NCBI RefSeq assembly: GCF_007860075.1
Contig: NZ_SJPP01000001.1
Coordinates: 2,335,980-2,399,979 of the forward strand
Reading direction: 5' to 3'
Origin: Symmachiella macrocystis
GTDB taxonomy: Bacteria; Planctomycetota; Planctomycetia; Planctomycetales; Planctomycetaceae
DNA: 64,000 nt
A program made the position numbers and the translations under genes. The notes under the pieces were generated by a model. The model searched no databases. It was not told the origin of the DNA and was given only the letters and a program-made list of their open reading frames with translations. Positions within the stretch are counted from its first letter, which is position 1. Each line of letters begins with the position of its first letter. Shown here piece after piece: positions 8,746 to 17,981 of the stretch.

Positions 8746-9894
8746 GTGGACCTGCCGCGCAACCCCACTCGTGCCGTCAATATTGGTTCTATCACCATCG
8801 GCAATGGAAATCCCATCGCCGTACAGAGCATGTGTGCTACGCATACGCAAGACATCGATGCCACCGTTGCCCAGGCCAATGCGCTGGTTGCGGCAGGTGC
8901 GAATGTCGTGCGGATTGCTGCTGATAGCAAACCGGATGCGGCTGCCCTAGCTGAAATTCGCAAACAAACCACCGCCAATCTGTCGGTCGACTTGCAGGAG
9001 AATTATCGATTGGCGGAGATCATCGGTCCGCACGTCGACAAGATCCGCTACAACCCGGGACACCTGTACCACCACGAACGAGAAAAGCCGTGGCAAGAGA
9101 AGGTGAAATACATTGTTGGTGTCGCTGGAGATTCGGACTGTGCCATCCGCATCGGCGTGAATTGCGGCTCCGTCGATCCGGCCATGGCGGACAAATATGA
9201 CGACGACGATTCGATTTCACCCATGCTGGAAAGCGCGCTGGACCATTGTGAATTTCTGGATTCGCTGGGATTCCAGCGGTACTGTGTTTCACTGAAAGAT
9301 TCTGATCCGCAAAAAGTGATCGAAGTCAATCGCCGGTTCGCCGTAGAACGTCCCGATGTTCCGATGCATTTGGGAGTCACCGAAGCGGGCATGCCGCCTG
9401 ACGGCATCATCAAAACTCGCATCGCCTTTGAACAACTCATCAGCCAAGGCATCGGCGACACGGTGCGCGTTTCGCTGACGCTGCCCAACTCCCGCAAGCC
9501 GGAAGAAATCGACGCCGGCCGACAAATCCTGGCTGACATCGCCGCCGGCCGCGTGCGTAGCTTCGTCGATTTTCAACTCGACACGTTGAACATCATCAGT
9601 TGTCCCAGTTGTTCGCGCGTGGAAAACGAAGCCTTCATCGAATTAGCGCAAGACGTCAAAGAGATGACCGCCTACGCCAAGGACCACGCGATCACGATCG
9701 CCGTGATGGGCTGCCGCGTCAACGGCCCCGGCGAAACCGACGACGCCGACTTAGGCCTGTGGTGCGGCCCGACGGTTGTGAACCTCAAAAAAGGCCCGCA
9801 GTCGATTGGGGCGTATGGCTACGACGAGATTCTGCCGCGATTGAAGGCGGAGTTAGATAAGTTGATCGCCGGGCGCGAAGCGGCGGGGGTATAG
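8746..9894 (+). CDS. ispG: 4-hydroxy-3-methylbut-2-enyl-diphosphate synthase (IspG/GcpE)
   Basis: IspG performs the penultimate MEP-pathway step, converting the cyclic diphosphate MEcPP to HMBPP with a [4Fe-4S] cluster. The N-terminal TIM-barrel half opens with [15 protein letters not shown] and contains NPIAVQSM and the VRIA strand. The cluster ligands are visible as CPSCSR (C286, C289), C323 in GCRVNGPGE and E330. At 382 residues it is the short bacterial form without the plant/Chlamydia insert. The frame is open upstream to 8626, but the GTG at 8746 is chosen because CGGGAG lies 6 bases upstream and the family N-terminus starts there. It appears to be monocistronic. Confidence 0.95.
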   Translation: MDLPRNPTRAVNIGSITIGNGNPIAVQSMCATHTQDIDATVAQANALVAAGANVVRIAADSKPDAAALAEIRKQTTANLSVDLQENYRLAEIIGPHVDKIRYNPGHLYHHEREKPWQEKVKYIVGVAGDSDCAIRIGVNCGSVDPAMADKYDDDDSISPMLESALDHCEFLDSLGFQRYCVSLKDSDPQKVIEVNRRFAVERPDVPMHLGVTEAGMPPDGIIKTRIAFEQLISQGIGDTVRVSLTLPNSRKPEEIDAGRQILADIAAGRVRSFVDFQLDTLNIISCPSCSRVENEAFIELAQDVKEMTAYAKDHAITIAVMGCRVNGPGETDDADLGLWCGPTVVNLKKGPQSIGAYGYDEILPRLKAELDKLIAGREAAGV

Positions 9895-9920
9895 GCGGGC
9901 AGTCGGCTGGCACTTTTAAA

Positions 9921-10051
9921 CACTGGCAAAGCCAGTGGCACCCGCGCGCTTGCCTGATGACAAAGGTTTCCAGGTCGAGGGACGCGGTCATTGCGGCTTC
10001 TTGCGGGCTGTGCCCGCCCCGATTGTTATTCGCAATCGCGGCCACCCTTTT
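9921..10051. repeat. Palindromic repeat (GTGCCACTGG family) plus partial family B copy
   Basis: At 9921-9937, CACTGGC-AAA-GCCAGTG forms a perfect 7-bp stem followed by GCACCC; its complement matches the GGGTGCCACTGGCTTTGCC units at 24606 and 15370. At 9989-10051 the sequence CATTGCGGCTTCTTGCGGGC and its continuation repeats the 3' third of the family B element found at 4241 and 37181. Both sit in the gap between the convergent ispG and ParB-like genes. Confidence 0.65.
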
Positions 10052-10079
10052 AGGGGGGATCCACGTTTCTTGGCGGTGT

Positions 10080-10646
10080 TCATTCGGTTTTCACATGCGC
10101 GCGCAAACCCCATTGTTGGACCAAACGATCGATGGCTGGTTGTACTTCGGTCCAGGATTCGGTGGCGATTTCTAAGGTGACGCGGACGAGGCCGGGCGCT
10201 TCGTCCGTTTTCGGTTCGGGTTTCCAATCGGGGTCGGGGAGCAGTAATAGGTCCCGGACGTCGTCGACGTCGAAGCCGGTGAGGGTTTCGTCGAAGTCGG
10301 GAAGTTCGTGCAGTTCTTGTACCAGGCTTAACAACTTCTCCGCATCCCAATCGCCACCGATTTGCGAATTATTCAGGGCGACGTTGAGTGCTTTTTCCCG
10401 CGACTCGTCGAGCGACACCACCATGACGTCCACGGTTTCGTGCCCTTCATTTTTTAGCACCGTCAATCGTTGATGTCCGCCAACGACGTTTCCGGTTTGT
10501 TCATTCCAGACAATCGGCTGCACCAATCCAAACTCATCAATCGACCGCTTCAACCGGTCATACCCCGGCATGCCTGGTTGCAATTGCACTCGCGGATTGT
10601 ATTCCGCACCGTGTAGCTGCGCGATGGGGATGTTCCGTAGTTCCAT
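10080..10646 (-). CDS. ParB/Sulfiredoxin-like nuclease-domain protein
   Basis: The 188-residue protein has a ParB N-terminal-type domain over residues 1-100: LRNIPIAQLHGAEYNPR, then LKRSIDEFGLVQPIVW, then VVGGHQRLTVLKNEG with the conserved GGHQR motif. It lacks the central helix-turn-helix and C-terminal dimer domain of chromosomal ParB and has no ParA neighbour, so it is unlikely to be the segregation protein. Small ParB-like proteins of this type are common in prophages and mobile islands, where they act as nucleases, CTP-binding regulators or DNA-modification partners. The small HTH-like gene upstream on the same strand supports a mobile or phage-derived origin, but no other phage genes are visible. 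Confidence 0.8.
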   Translation of the reverse strand: MELRNIPIAQLHGAEYNPRVQLQPGMPGYDRLKRSIDEFGLVQPIVWNEQTGNVVGGHQRLTVLKNEGHETVDVMVVSLDESREKALNVALNNSQIGGDWDAEKLLSLVQELHELPDFDETLTGFDVDDVRDLLLLPDPDWKPEPKTDEAPGLVRVTLEIATESWTEVQPAIDRLVQQWGLRAHVKTE

Positions 10647-10690
10647 GTTGGTTCTCCTCAGTTGGAGTTAGGCTGTAGGGACGTAGGGGT

Positions 10691-10720
10691 GAGGCTTGAG
10701 GTGACAGGCGTGAGGGTTGG
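10691..10720. repeat. Left copy of a 30-base direct repeat flanking the small HTH gene
   Basis: These 30 bases, starting GAGGCTTGAG and ending GTGAGGGTTGG, recur with 4 differences at 11326-11355. Further matching text follows each copy (TCTGGCCAC and GCCGACTA blocks near 10775-10828 and 11432-11467). The two copies bracket the minus-strand gene 10828-11118. Confidence 0.55.
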
Positions 10721-10827
10721 TTGTTGTGAGTCGTTGGGCTGATGTAAATCCAACAACGGTCCCCCCTTCCCTGTCTGGCCACCGGCCACTGACCACCGGC
10801 CACTTTTTTCTGCCTACTGCCGACTAG

Positions 10828-11118
10828 TCACCGCGGATTGTCCAGCGGCCATTTCTCATCGCTCTCTTCGCGGAATCCTTGTCTGAGGTCGCATTTGATG
10901 CGGTCTAGGCAGCGGGTGACGTGGCCTTTGGGGTGTCCGAAGACCATGCCGATTTTGTCCAACGGCCACCCGGCGTTTTCCCGCAAAGCCAGCATCGCCA
11001 AGTACTTCCACTTGCGCTGGTCCTCGCCGGCGTAATGTTCGTGCACGGTTTGCCAAAACACATCCGCACCGGTTTTTGGCAGCACAATTTTCGTCCCGTC
11101 AAATTTCACAGTCGACAC
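10828..11118 (-). CDS. Small helix-turn-helix (sigma region 4-like) protein
   Basis: A 96-residue soluble, charged protein. Residues 35-90 read WKYLAMLALRENAGWPLDK, followed by IGMVFGHPKGHVTRCLDRIK, which looks like a sigma-70 region 4 or phage regulator type HTH (conserved K-IG-x-x-FG-x-x-x-G-x-V pattern). No catalytic motif is visible. It lies upstream of the ParB-like gene on the same strand with a 180-base repeat-containing gap, so the two may form a small unit of phage or plasmid origin. Function is inferred only from the HTH-like pattern. Confidence 0.6.
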   Translation of the reverse strand: MSTVKFDGTKIVLPKTGADVFWQTVHEHYAGEDQRKWKYLAMLALRENAGWPLDKIGMVFGHPKGHVTRCLDRIKCDLRQGFREESDEKWPLDNPR

Positions 11119-11470
11119 AGTTACCCTCCCCGTTGAGAAACTCTGGGATCATCCGATAGACTAGTGAGTGGGTGCGCTTTGATGATCACGTCGTGATTCA
11201 GCATTTTCGCGCCACCCTTCGCAACTCACCCCAGCGCGCGACAGTCTGACTCTACTACACCCATCGTGGGAAGACAGATTCGGAGAATTTTTCAGCCGCC
11301 TACGGAAAAACTACCTCGGAGGCTTGAGGCTTGAGGGAACAGGCTTGAGGGTTGGCCGATTCAAATCGAAGAGGCGATGACGAACCTAGAACCGAAAAAC
11401 GATACCGATTGCATTCACTGCAGAACTTCTGGCTCTGGCCACTCACCACTCACTCACCGCCGACTAAAAA
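11119..11470. other. Gene-free gap with right copy of the direct repeat
   Basis: No gene is seen in these 352 bases. The 30-base repeat copy lies at 11326-11355, and TCTGGCCAC plus GCCGACTA blocks like those near 10775-10828 lie just before the ThiF start. The gap separates divergent genes, so promoters for both are expected here, but no convincing -35/-10 pair was found. Confidence 0.5.
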
Positions 11471-12511
11471 ATGACCGACGACCTACAACGATACAGCAAG
11501 CAAGTCCTGTTTCATGGGATTGGCGAAGAGGGACAACGGGAGTTGTTGCGGCGGCGCGTGCTGGTGTGTGGTTGCGGCGCGCTGGGGACGGTGCTGGCTG
11601 AGGGGATGGTCCGTGCGGGGGTCGGTTTTGTGCGGATTGTGGATCGCGATTTTGTTGAGCTGAGTAACTTGCAGCGGCAGGTGCTCTTTGACGAACAGGA
11701 TATCGCCGATCAACTTCCTAAGTCGGTTGCTGCGGGGCGCAAATTGGCGAAGATCAACAGCACGGTTGAAATCGACCCGATAGTTGCCGACGTCAGTTAC
11801 GAGAATGTGATGGGGTTGGCCAACGATGTCGATTTGATTCTGGATGGCACTGACAATTTTGAAATCCGCTATTTACTCAACGACGTTTCTTTAGAAACCG
11901 GAATTCCTTGGGTTTATGGCGGGTGCATTGGCAGTCATGGTCAAACGATGACAATCCTTCCCGGCGAGACGGCCTGCCTGAGATGTCTGATCGATGCGGT
12001 TCCCGAGCCGGGGTCGGTTGAGACGTGTGATACGGCGGGCGTATTGGCGGCGATCATTAATGTGATTGCGTCGTTACAGGTGGTCGATGCGCTGAAAATT
12101 CTGTCGGGACAACGCAATCTGATTGAACCGAAACTGACGGTGATCGATGTTTGGGACGGGACGTTTCGGCGGATGAATATGGAGGGGCTCCGCGATCGCT
12201 CCGGCTGCCCAGCCTGCCATGCGGGAGAACGAGTTTGGTTACGCGGCACGTTGGGATCGCAGACGACGATCCTCTGTGGGCGGAATGCTGTCCAGGTTTC
12301 GCCGCCTTCCAAGACGCGGTTGGTGTTCGACGATCTGGCAAATCGCCTCGCAGGAATCGGCACGATCAACTACAACAAATACTTGTTCCGAATCGCCCTG
12401 AACGAAGGGGATTATGAACTGACGGCGTTCCAGGACGGTCGCGTGATTATTAAAGGGACCGAGGACATTCCCACCGCCAAGACGCTGTACGCGAAATACA
12501 TAGGAAGCTGA
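11471..12511 (+). CDS. ThiF/MoeB family adenylyltransferase (E1-like)
   Basis: The 346-residue protein activates the C-terminus of a small sulfur-carrier protein (ThiS, MoaD or similar) by adenylation. Visible features are the nucleotide loop GCGALG (residues 34-39), the DRDFVELSNLQRQ segment, the DGTDNF motif (125-130), paired zinc cysteines CLRC (169-172) and CPAC (246-249), and a candidate catalytic Cys186 in ETCDTAGVL. The C-terminal 80 residues match the extra domain of Bacillus-type ThiF, ending in GRVIIKGTEDIPTAKTLYAKY. No thiS, thiG, moaD or JAMM protease gene is adjacent, so thiamine versus molybdopterin use is open. It is followed after 10 bases by a DUF1501 gene and may be cotranscribed with it. 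Confidence 0.88.
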   Translation: MTDDLQRYSKQVLFHGIGEEGQRELLRRRVLVCGCGALGTVLAEGMVRAGVGFVRIVDRDFVELSNLQRQVLFDEQDIADQLPKSVAAGRKLAKINSTVEIDPIVADVSYENVMGLANDVDLILDGTDNFEIRYLLNDVSLETGIPWVYGGCIGSHGQTMTILPGETACLRCLIDAVPEPGSVETCDTAGVLAAIINVIASLQVVDALKILSGQRNLIEPKLTVIDVWDGTFRRMNMEGLRDRSGCPACHAGERVWLRGTLGSQTTILCGRNAVQVSPPSKTRLVFDDLANRLAGIGTINYNKYLFRIALNEGDYELTAFQDGRVIIKGTEDIPTAKTLYAKYIGS

Positions 12512-12521
12512 GTCAAACCAT

Positions 12522-13694
12522 ATGCCCCAGTCACAATCATCGGACTCCGCCCCCGCCGGGGGGGACTCGGTTTCTCGGCGCGATGTTCTTAAACTTGGTA
12601 GCGCGGGGATATTGGGAATGTCGACGGCTGAGCAAGCCGCGCTCCGCGCTGAAGATCAACGCGCGGCCAACCGCGATATTGACGGTTGTATTTTTATTGT
12701 GCTGACCGGCGGTCCCAGCCAGTTGGAAACATTCGACCCTAAACCGGCGGCACCGACACAGATTCGCGGCCCGTTTCAAGCCATTGCCACCAACACACCC
12801 GGCATTCAATTGAGTGAAGCCTTGCCGCGACTCGCGCAACGAACACAAAAGTTCACCCTGCTCCGCTCACTGTATCACACGGCGGCGCCGATTCATGAAG
12901 CGGGTCTGCAGTTGCTCCAAACCGGTCGCTGCGCGCGAGGCGGCATTCTGTTCCCGGCGCTGGGATCGATGATTGGTGCCTTGCTCGGCCCGCGAGAAGG
13001 GGTGCCGAGTTATTGTGTTGTGCCGCAACTGCTGGGGAACACCGGCATCCGAACCTATCAGGGACAAACCGCCGGCATTTTGGGACCCACACTCGACCCG
13101 GTGACGGGGGGCGGGTATGAATCGGCACTTCAGAAAACGGGTTCGCAACCGTATGGCACGACTCCGTTTGCCCGGGCGTGTTTTCAAGCGCGGCAACTGA
13201 TCGAAGCGGGTGTCCGTTTTGTCACCGTCAATATGTTCCTCGATCTTGATCAACAGACGTCGTGGGATTGTCACGGGACGGTCACGACGATGGCCGACTT
13301 GCGCGACACGGTTTGTCCTGACTTCGACAAAACCGTTTCCAGCCTTTTGGATGACTTGGAGGCGACCGGCTTGCTGAAACGGACATTGGTGGTCGCCAGT
13401 GGGGAATTCGGCCGTACGCCGCGAATCAATGCCCACGGTGGACGCGATCATTGGCCTGGGGTGTGGTCAGCCTTGATGGCTGGTGGGCCGGTCAGCGGCG
13501 GGCAGGTGATAGGCGCTAGCGACGCGCGCGGGACTGCGCCGATTGATTCTCCGGTGACGCCCGACGCATTGCTCTCGACAATTGCCGCCGCCTTCGGCAT
13601 TCCTCACGCAACCACGTTGACGGCGCCGGACGACACGGAGTTTTCGATTGCGGCGAGCCGTCCGATCAGCGAACTGGGCAAGGCCCGCGTCTGA
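12522..13694 (+). CDS. DUF1501 family protein with Tat signal
   Basis: The 390-residue protein starts with an N-terminal twin-arginine signal, SRRDVLKLGSAGILG. It has the DUF1501 landmarks IVLTGGPSQLETFDPKP near the start and LVVASGEFGRTPRINAHGGR DHWPG near the end (the R-D-H-W-P block is sulfatase/alkaline-phosphatase-like). DUF1501 proteins belong to the alkaline phosphatase superfamily and are very abundant in planctomycetes, usually next to DUF1549/DUF1553 genes; no such partner is next to this copy. It is predicted to be exported; the substrate is unknown. It lies 10 bases after the ThiF gene and ends 3 bases from a convergent gene. Confidence 0.88.
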   Translation: MPQSQSSDSAPAGGDSVSRRDVLKLGSAGILGMSTAEQAALRAEDQRAANRDIDGCIFIVLTGGPSQLETFDPKPAAPTQIRGPFQAIATNTPGIQLSEALPRLAQRTQKFTLLRSLYHTAAPIHEAGLQLLQTGRCARGGILFPALGSMIGALLGPREGVPSYCVVPQLLGNTGIRTYQGQTAGILGPTLDPVTGGGYESALQKTGSQPYGTTPFARACFQARQLIEAGVRFVTVNMFLDLDQQTSWDCHGTVTTMADLRDTVCPDFDKTVSSLLDDLEATGLLKRTLVVASGEFGRTPRINAHGGRDHWPGVWSALMAGGPVSGGQVIGASDARGTAPIDSPVTPDALLSTIAAAFGIPHATTLTAPDDTEFSIAASRPISELGKARV

Positions 13695-13697
13695 TCG

Positions 13698-14996
13698 TCA
13701 GTCGATAACCCGTACTTGCATCGTTGCGTGAGCCGCTTGGTGGCCGAGCAGGTCCTCGACTGTCAGCCGCAGCGTATACATTCCAACCGGCAGGGATTGC
13801 GGCACGGCGACTTGATGCGTGAGGAAGTAATCTTGTCGCACAGAGCGGGACGCATCGGGGGCTTCGCTCAACTGCACTTGATGCAACACACGGTCGCCGG
13901 CGCCCAGCCATTCGACGCGGGACCGGGTTAGGGTGCGAAATCCTGCGGCGGATTTGACGCTCTCGGTGTTTGTGAGCGTGTTGTAAATCAACAGCTCCTG
14001 CCCGGCGCGCAATTCGTTGCGATCAATCTCGCTAAAATCCTCGTAGCTTCGGACCTCGGAGCAGAGGCCCAATGTTCCGATTTGAAACAGGTTCAATCCG
14101 CTCGGTTCGACCGGTACGAATTTGACTTGTTTCGTGCTGCCCTGGCCGGGAGCGGGCAGGAGTTGCGGACCACGGTCGTCGAAATCGTCGTCGTCAAATT
14201 GCGCGTCGTTGAATTCGTTGCCGCTGTCATTGAAATCGTCTCTGAGTTGTGGCACGTCAGAAGGTTCCGGCGCTAGCGTGGGAGTCGGCGTGCTATGACG
14301 TAATTGTGGGGCATACAGATCAAAATCGCCTTGCGAATTGGAGACCGGCAGCGACAAATTTTTCTGGGGCTGACGGTAGTTCGCGTTTCCATCGGGAAGT
14401 TCCACATCGCCGGGGATATTTTCCGTCGGCAAACTCAAGTCGAAGTTTTCATCGAACTCGTCGAACTGCTCAGAATCTGGAACGGGTGGAACCCGCGGCG
14501 GATAGGCATTGCCTGCACCCGAGAATGCGCCGGGCTGGTTGCCCGCCGGTTGTCCGAGTTGTGGCTGCGCGGAGTACGCGCCGGGCGATTGCAGATCGGG
14601 TGACGAGACGTGATCACGGCCAATCATTTCGTCTTCGGCGACTACTTTGTCCCCTTTGATCATGCGACTCAATTTTGATCCGAAGCGGCGCGACCCATCC
14701 TTGATAGCTTGAACGGGGCTGCGACGTTGCGGAACGGAATAGGCTTCGCTTGGCGCTGGTGTGACCTCATCGGGTTCGGGAGGCATGGGTACATATTCGC
14801 CACCGTCCCCTTGCGGTTGAGGCATGTTCTGGGGTGTCGAATAGGGGGCGGTTGGGCAGTAGTTTGAAGCCGAGGCCATCGGTTGCGTACGGCACTCGTG
14901 TTGTTGCGCGTGGCGGCAGCCGACGGCGGTCAACAGCGATAAGCCGAATGTCACCGAAACGGCAAAGGACCGTCCCATCCCTGGATACTTCAACAT
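13698..14996 (-). CDS. Exported Pro/Asp-rich protein, probable lipoprotein, unknown function
   Basis: I do not recognise a family. The 432-residue product has an N-terminal hydrophobic segment ending LLTAVGCRH, a plausible but not perfect lipobox. A long low-complexity region follows, rich in Pro, Gln, Asn and Asp (including the run DDDDFDDRGP near residue 260). A compact C-terminal domain of about 130 residues starts LFQIGTLGLCSEVRSYEDF and ends TLRLTVEDLLGHQAAHATMQ; it looks like a beta-sandwich. The start could be 14996 or the ATG at 14978. It converges with the DUF1501 gene. An outer-surface or periplasmic structural role is a guess. Confidence 0.75.
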   Translation of the reverse strand: MLKYPGMGRSFAVSVTFGLSLLTAVGCRHAQQHECRTQPMASASNYCPTAPYSTPQNMPQPQGDGGEYVPMPPEPDEVTPAPSEAYSVPQRRSPVQAIKDGSRRFGSKLSRMIKGDKVVAEDEMIGRDHVSSPDLQSPGAYSAQPQLGQPAGNQPGAFSGAGNAYPPRVPPVPDSEQFDEFDENFDLSLPTENIPGDVELPDGNANYRQPQKNLSLPVSNSQGDFDLYAPQLRHSTPTPTLAPEPSDVPQLRDDFNDSGNEFNDAQFDDDDFDDRGPQLLPAPGQGSTKQVKFVPVEPSGLNLFQIGTLGLCSEVRSYEDFSEIDRNELRAGQELLIYNTLTNTESVKSAAGFRTLTRSRVEWLGAGDRVLHQVQLSEAPDASRSVRQDYFLTHQVAVPQSLPVGMYTLRLTVEDLLGHQAAHATMQVRVID

Positions 14997-15584
14997 GATT
15001 CGCGTCCACGTATTTTGTATGTTTCAGTGCATCGCGCTCACAGCGCAGCAGCGACAAAACCTGAGCGAAGCCCGGAGAATCGCTGCGCGGGTTTTGAGAC
15101 ATAACCGGCTGATAGCGATTCTCGTCATCTCGACGATTCATCGTTTGGAATCGGTAAAACTCGCATGCCCGCTTGGGGAGTTTTGGGCTAGAGATCAGCT
15201 ATGCGGATTTTGACCGTCGATCATGCCCGGCATGACGGTCTTCGCGAACATCCCGGCAGTGCGCGTTGGTCGGGTTATGCCGGTTGTGCGGGATTGCAGG
15301 TGGTTGTAGGCGATCTCCTGGGAAGGGTTTCGTGCGGCACCGGCATTTCTCGTGTTCGCCGACATAAAAGGGTGCCACTGGCGGCTTGCCCGCCAGTGCT
15401 AAGCGTGGCACCAACAGAAACAGTGCTTGAGCAAGCCAGCAGTGGCACCCGACTTTTAGGCGGAGCTTGCCGATTCGATCGCAGTTAAATAATTCGCCGA
15501 AGGCGTGTGAAGGCTCCCGCCTGCCGCTTACGTCGTTTCACTTTCGATGCAACGCGCGGCAGACGGGAGGGTCCTCGGGTCGGA
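14997..15584. repeat. Gene-free gap with two inverted-repeat units
   Basis: No gene is supported in these 588 bases. At 15370-15398 a GGGTGCCACTGGCGGCTTGCC unit (split here as GGGTGCCACTGG then CGGCTTGCCCGCCAGTG) forms a hairpin, and at about 15421-15450 an inverted relative ends CAGCAGTGGCACCC, so the pair can fold together. At 15514-15527 and 15556-15569 CTCCCGCCTGCCGC pairs with GCGGCAGACGGGAG (one mismatch), 15 bases beyond the stop of the trypsin-nuclease gene; it may act as its terminator. Confidence 0.6.
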
Positions 15585-17450
15585 TTACCCCAATATGATG
15601 TCGTTGGGGCCATTGATCGTGGGGAAGCCGAAGGCTTCGGTCGCATCCAGGGGGTCATGGTCGGCAAGGCTGCCGAATGATAAACCCGTCAATTGCTCGA
15701 TCGTTCGGATCGGTGTTTGATAGGTTCGAAATTCGCCGATCACAAATTCCAAGTCATCCATAAATTGTTTTTGACTGAGGAGATAACCAGTGGCCAGCAA
15801 GTCGTCGTCCTGAACCATGACGGCCACCTTCCAAAAGTCCTCCGGCAACGTGGTTCCGCGGTAGTCCGTGTCGCAACGGGTGAATACCGGTCCGGTGAAG
15901 ACGGTCAATCTTTGGTCGTCCTGGTTGGTGTTGACGAGCAGATAGTCTTCTAGTGCGAGCCAGTCGTGCTGGTTGAGTCGGGCATGTTGCGGTGCGGCGT
16001 TTGTGTAGTGGAACGTATCGTCATTGGCTCGCTTGGCTTCGTTGTAGTCTCCCCAGACGGGATCGAGGCGTCGGACCAGATGGCCGCGATCAAGTTTATT
16101 GCGCACATACAGATCGTTGTCGTGTTGGTGGTCGCGGTCGATTCGCGGATCCACCCGCCAGCGGGTATTCGTTCGACGTATGGCCACTTCTTCAGTTCCG
16201 TCGATATTGACAGCGGCATAATAGGCGAGCCGCCGAGTTTTATTCATGACGACCGAAAAATGCGTGTAGTCGAGTACATATTTGCCGATCCCGCGTTCTC
16301 GTTCCCGCCCGCTAACGGGAGCGGCGTGCGCCAATTGATCGGAGTTCAAAGCTGGGAGCGGAACGGCGAGTGAACGATTGCCTAAAAACGCTTCAGCGTA
16401 TCCGCGGCGATTGTTCAGCGATTCCACGGGGACCGGGACATCGTCGACAGCGACTTGAGTGGATACGCGGCGTAACTCTCGCTTGATGGCACTCACCGGG
16501 AGCGCGTAGTTTTCCGACATGAAGCGGCCCGCAAAATGCAAACCGACGACTTTGCCCGTTGTTTGGTCGAGCACCGGTGAGCCGCTGTTGCCGCCCAGTG
16601 TAGAGCAGTCGTGTGTGATCACGCCGCTACGCACGTCAGCAATTTGCCCGGGTGCATAGCGTTTGACGTTGTAGATGTCTTGAAAAATGCGCGACATGGC
16701 CGGTCCTGGATTGCGACGTCCATCCCATGCCGGATATCCGATCACTCCCACATGATCGCGTTCGCTTGCGTCGGCAGAGGCTAACTCTAAATGTGGGGGC
16801 AAATTGCCTTGATTGTGGAGCTTCAAAATTGCGATGTCGGGATCGCGACTTCCAGTGTTCGCAACGTATAGGATCGATTCGACCTCGATTTCGATTTCGT
16901 CCGCTCGATGATGTTCCTCGCGAAAGTCGATCCAGGATCTGACCGTGTTTCCAGCGAATTGCCTGAAGGCAAAAGCGCCGCCGCGCCGTTCCGCGAAGAT
17001 GTTGGCGACATGACGATTGGTCACCAACATCGAATCTTCAAGTAACCAGCCGGTGCCCACCCATTCGTAGTCTGGGTGAAACATCAACTCCACACGGCCG
17101 ATGGCCGGGATGGGGTGCTCGATGGTCGCACGGTTCGCCTCTAGACGTTGTTTGAGGCTGGGTAGCTGCACGTTACTCAACTGAATTGCGTTGTCTTGAA
17201 TGAGCAACGAAGGACGACCGGTGGCCAACACGATCGCTTCGGAGAAAAATGCGTCGTCGTTGCTGTGGTTTTCCGTCGGTCCAACCGGTTCGTCAAGAAA
17301 TTCGACAATCGCTCGCCGATTGAGGGGATGAACCTCTTGCGCCAATTCTAACTCATCGACTTTTCGACGGCTGCCAAAGAGATCGCGAAGATTTTCCATA
17401 ACCTCATGATCTTGACGCAGTGAATCCAAGGGAGATGTGTACGAACTCAT
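15585..17450 (-). CDS. Trypsin-like serine protease fused to DNA/RNA non-specific endonuclease
   Basis: The 621-residue protein joins two catalytic domains. Residues 115-325 are a trypsin-like protease with His147 (TNRHVA), Asp205 (RDPDIAILKL) and Ser289 (LGGNSGSPV). Residues 385-600 are a Serratia/NucA/EndoG-type nuclease with the DRGH motif (454-457, in LDRGHLVRR), the TNAAPQ block (483-488) and metal-ligand Asn493 in LNQHDW. All key residues appear intact. The first 110 residues are acidic and unassigned (a possible adaptor or trigger domain). No signal peptide or membrane segment is visible, which suggests a cytoplasmic protein held inactive until triggered. No immunity gene is obvious next door. 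It could be a defence effector, a stress-induced nuclease or a secreted digestive enzyme exported by an unseen route. Confidence 0.9.
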   Translation of the reverse strand: MSSYTSPLDSLRQDHEVMENLRDLFGSRRKVDELELAQEVHPLNRRAIVEFLDEPVGPTENHSNDDAFFSEAIVLATGRPSLLIQDNAIQLSNVQLPSLKQRLEANRATIEHPIPAIGRVELMFHPDYEWVGTGWLLEDSMLVTNRHVANIFAERRGGAFAFRQFAGNTVRSWIDFREEHHRADEIEIEVESILYVANTGSRDPDIAILKLHNQGNLPPHLELASADASERDHVGVIGYPAWDGRRNPGPAMSRIFQDIYNVKRYAPGQIADVRSGVITHDCSTLGGNSGSPVLDQTTGKVVGLHFAGRFMSENYALPVSAIKRELRRVSTQVAVDDVPVPVESLNNRRGYAEAFLGNRSLAVPLPALNSDQLAHAAPVSGRERERGIGKYVLDYTHFSVVMNKTRRLAYYAAVNIDGTEEVAIRRTNTRWRVDPRIDRDHQHDNDLYVRNKLDRGHLVRRLDPVWGDYNEAKRANDDTFHYTNAAPQHARLNQHDWLALEDYLLVNTNQDDQRLTVFTGPVFTRCDTDYRGTTLPEDFWKVAVMVQDDDLLATGYLLSQKQFMDDLEFVIGEFRTYQTPIRTIEQLTGLSFGSLADHDPLDATEAFGFPTINGPNDIILG

Positions 17451-17981
17451 GAGAATCGTCTTTCAAAAGAAGGAGAGAAACTGATGAACCGACGACCAAA
17501 GATGGAGACCGGGCTTTCCCCGCGACTTGTCCGTTTCACGTACCATTAAAATGGCAGCAACGGCTCTTCGACATGACGGCAGATGCGCGCAAACTTGAGG
17601 TGCCACGAAATCGGATTGTTATGTCCGGATCCGTAGCTGCAGCGACAACGGAAAGTCGTCATGACAGAGGGAAGGTCGCGAACGGCGATACGCGGGAGCA
17701 AGCATGGTGTCTCTCTTCGGAAATACGAAATGGGCCAAACTTCGAAACCGAATGCCGGTTCGAAGTTTTGACGACATCATTCTGTAACGTCGAAGAGATG
17801 GATTCGCAGAAGCGACTCGACGCAAGAGCTAGTATGCGCGACTGGCCCGTCGAATCAAGAAAATTATTGCATTTTCGCAACAATAATTCGCGGGACTTTT
17901 TTGGTCTTCAAGTTGGCATTGAGACCCAAAATCGTTTGCCCGCGAAGCTGTGGAGTCTCAGCTCACTTATGGGAGCCGCGC
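17451..17981. other. Gene-free gap
   Basis: Nothing convincing was found in these 531 bases. Short open frames here have poor codon character and no recognisable product. The promoter of the trypsin-nuclease gene should lie within 17451-17600, but no clear consensus is visible. Confidence 0.5.

Noticed and set aside
10080-10646. Chromosome partition protein ParB
   Set aside because: It lacks the HTH and dimer domains, has no ParA neighbour, and no parS-like site is nearby.
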